From: Candidatus Atribacter fermentans
Lineage (GTDB): Bacteria; Atribacterota; Atribacteria; Atribacterales; Atribacteraceae
DNA: 6,516 bases
Assembly (NCBI GenBank): GCA_012517485.1
Contig: JAAYUT010000091.1
Span: forward strand, 1-6,516
Reading direction: 5' to 3'
Made by a program: the position numbers and the translations under genes. Of this stretch, positions 5,478-6,516 are shown one piece after another. Every line of letters starts with the position of its first letter. The first letter of the stretch is position 1. The notes under the pieces are model-generated. The model saw nothing but the letters and a program-made list of their open reading frames with translations. It ran no database searches and was not told where the DNA came from.

Positions 5478-6516
5478 TTATTTTTCTTTCTTTACGACTC
5501 CATTAAAACAGAGTTGGTGATGAGACTCGTCGATTTTTTTGGTGAAAAGACTCACTAATACGGTGATTAATGCTGCAATGGGAAGTGATATAACGATGGG
5601 GTCGACAACATTCCAAGGATGACCCCACAGAGCCGGCTTTCCAAAAAGAGCCATGGCTGCACCAATGACTTTAGATTCGCTTTCATGAACAAAAAGAAAC
5701 CAAAAAATACTTATAAAAAATCCACTCAGCATTCCACTGATAGCTCCAGCTCGGGTTACTTTCCGTGAATACAGTCCACCCACATACATTGGCAGAAGAG
5801 TCGAAGCACAAAGCCCAAAAAACAAAGCTGTACCCCGAGCGATGATGGCAGTTCCAGCTTCAAAAAAACGGGGAAGAGCCCAAGCAAGGAAGGTGCTGAT
5901 TAGTATACCTATTGAGGTACCCAATCGACTCAAGCTTATTGAAGTTTTTCGCTTAAGTGCTGTTTCAACAATATCCCGGCTCAACGAGGTCCCCATAGCA
6001 TGATATTGGCCACTCAGAGTTGACATAGCAGCTGAAAAAAGGGTGACCAGAAAAATAATGCCAAACCAACCTGGCATGACTTTTTGAATAAAAAGAGGAA
6101 TAATTGAATCTACATTTTTATTGGCTGCTAAAAAGGATATCTGTTGCTGAGATTGAAAGAAGTAAACATTTGAAAGGGCTCCAACCACAAAAGCAACACC
6201 AGTCATAAAAAGTATGAAAATTCCACCTATTAAAGTTGCCCGATTTAACTCACGAGTACTTTTTACCGTCATAAAACGAACGACTAACTGGGGTTGAGCA
6301 AGCACTCCTATACCAACCCCTAAAACAATGGTGGAAACAACCGTCCACCATAGATTACTTCCCAATGCTGGCATAGAAGTAAAGCCGAGATGTCCTCGAC
6401 CACCAAATATTTCAATTATTTGGGGGTTTAGCTGGGCTAATGATTCATGGGCATTGGTAATTCCCCCTAATCGGGAATAGGTAAAACCTATTAAAATAAT
6501 CATCGCTATAAGCATA
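5478..6516 (-). CDS. Sodium:solute symporter (SSS family, PutP-like), N-terminus outside window
   Basis: This is the C-terminal two-thirds of an inner-membrane sodium-coupled uptake protein. About 345 residues are visible, against roughly 480-530 for the family, so the gene continues past the right edge; the ATG codon at 6515 is probably an internal methionine. At least eight hydrophobic segments are seen. LGVGIGVLAQPQLVVRFM (65-82) corresponds to the GQPH-RFMA region of PutP. SAAMSTLSGQ (161-170) matches the PutP segment whose Ser-Thr pair helps bind sodium (here S165-T166), and SLSRDI (177-182) follows as in the family. LPMYVGGLYSRKVTRAGAISGMLSG (241-265) is another family-typical stretch. 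The C-terminal tail is short, charged and cytoplasmic (about 325-345). Candidate substrates include proline, pantothenate, acetate or sugars, and none can be chosen. The hydrolase gene downstream is on the same strand but appears to have its own promoter. Confidence 0.9.
   Translation of the reverse strand, partial: MLIAMIILIGFTYSRLGGITNAHESLAQLNPQIIEIFGGRGHLGFTSMPALGSNLWWTVVSTIVLGVGIGVLAQPQLVVRFMTVKSTRELNRATLIGGIFILFMTGVAFVVGALSNVYFFQSQQQISFLAANKNVDSIIPLFIQKVMPGWFGIIFLVTLFSAAMSTLSGQYHAMGTSLSRDIVETALKRKTSISLSRLGTSIGILISTFLAWALPRFFEAGTAIIARGTALFFGLCASTLLPMYVGGLYSRKVTRAGAISGMLSGFFISIFWFLFVHESESKVIGAAMALFGKPALWGHPWNVVDPIVISLPIAALITVLVSLFTKKIDESHHQLCFNGVVKKEK

Noticed and set aside
6480..6516. 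ATG at 6515 as the symporter start
   Set aside because: The protein would lack several N-terminal membrane helices normal for the family, so the gene continues beyond the window.

Overview
The window is AT-rich (roughly 40% G+C judged by eye, not counted) bacterial chromosome with tight gene packing. It carries two divergent-origin, convergently meeting gene blocks. On the + strand lies a Dpp/Opp-type (solute-binding-protein family 5) ABC importer operon that ends in a HAD-family phosphatase gene. On the - strand lie a sodium:solute symporter gene (cut by the window edge) and an alpha/beta hydrolase gene. The organism cannot be named from this sequence alone. The low G+C, the tightly overlapped transporter genes and the intergenic repeat remnants would suit an anaerobic heterotrophic lineage such as Atribacterota or a neighbouring deep-branching phylum, but that is an impression.

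Layout, + strand. Positions 2-205 hold the last 67 codons of a solute-binding protein. Positions 206-497 are non-coding and contain a small hairpin, two sequences that look like degenerate dispersed intergenic repeats, and a weak promoter just before the permease genes. Two permease genes (498-1445, 1442-2293) and two ATPase genes (2268-3212, 3205-3900) follow, each overlapping the next. A HAD hydrolase gene starts 4 bases after the second ATPase (3905-4561). Together these encode a binding protein, a heterodimeric membrane channel and a heterodimeric ATPase that should import a peptide or another small solute. The second ATPase is unusually short, because the usual C-terminal extension is absent. 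Substrate cannot be decided from sequence.

Layout, - strand. The symporter gene runs from beyond the right edge to 5478. A 164-base gap follows, containing a perfect 15-bp inverted repeat with a consensus -10 box inside its loop. The alpha/beta hydrolase gene (5313 to 4558) comes next, with a very strong ribosome-binding site. Its stop codon shares the palindrome TTAA (4558-4561) with the stop codon of the HAD gene on the opposite strand.

Overall this looks like a normal nutrient-uptake region. I see no mobile element genes, CRISPR array, tRNA or rRNA, and no convincing new biological system. The points most worth a second look are the nested terminator/promoter at 5371-5424, the shortened DppF-like ATPase, and the HAD enzyme coupled to the transporter operon.
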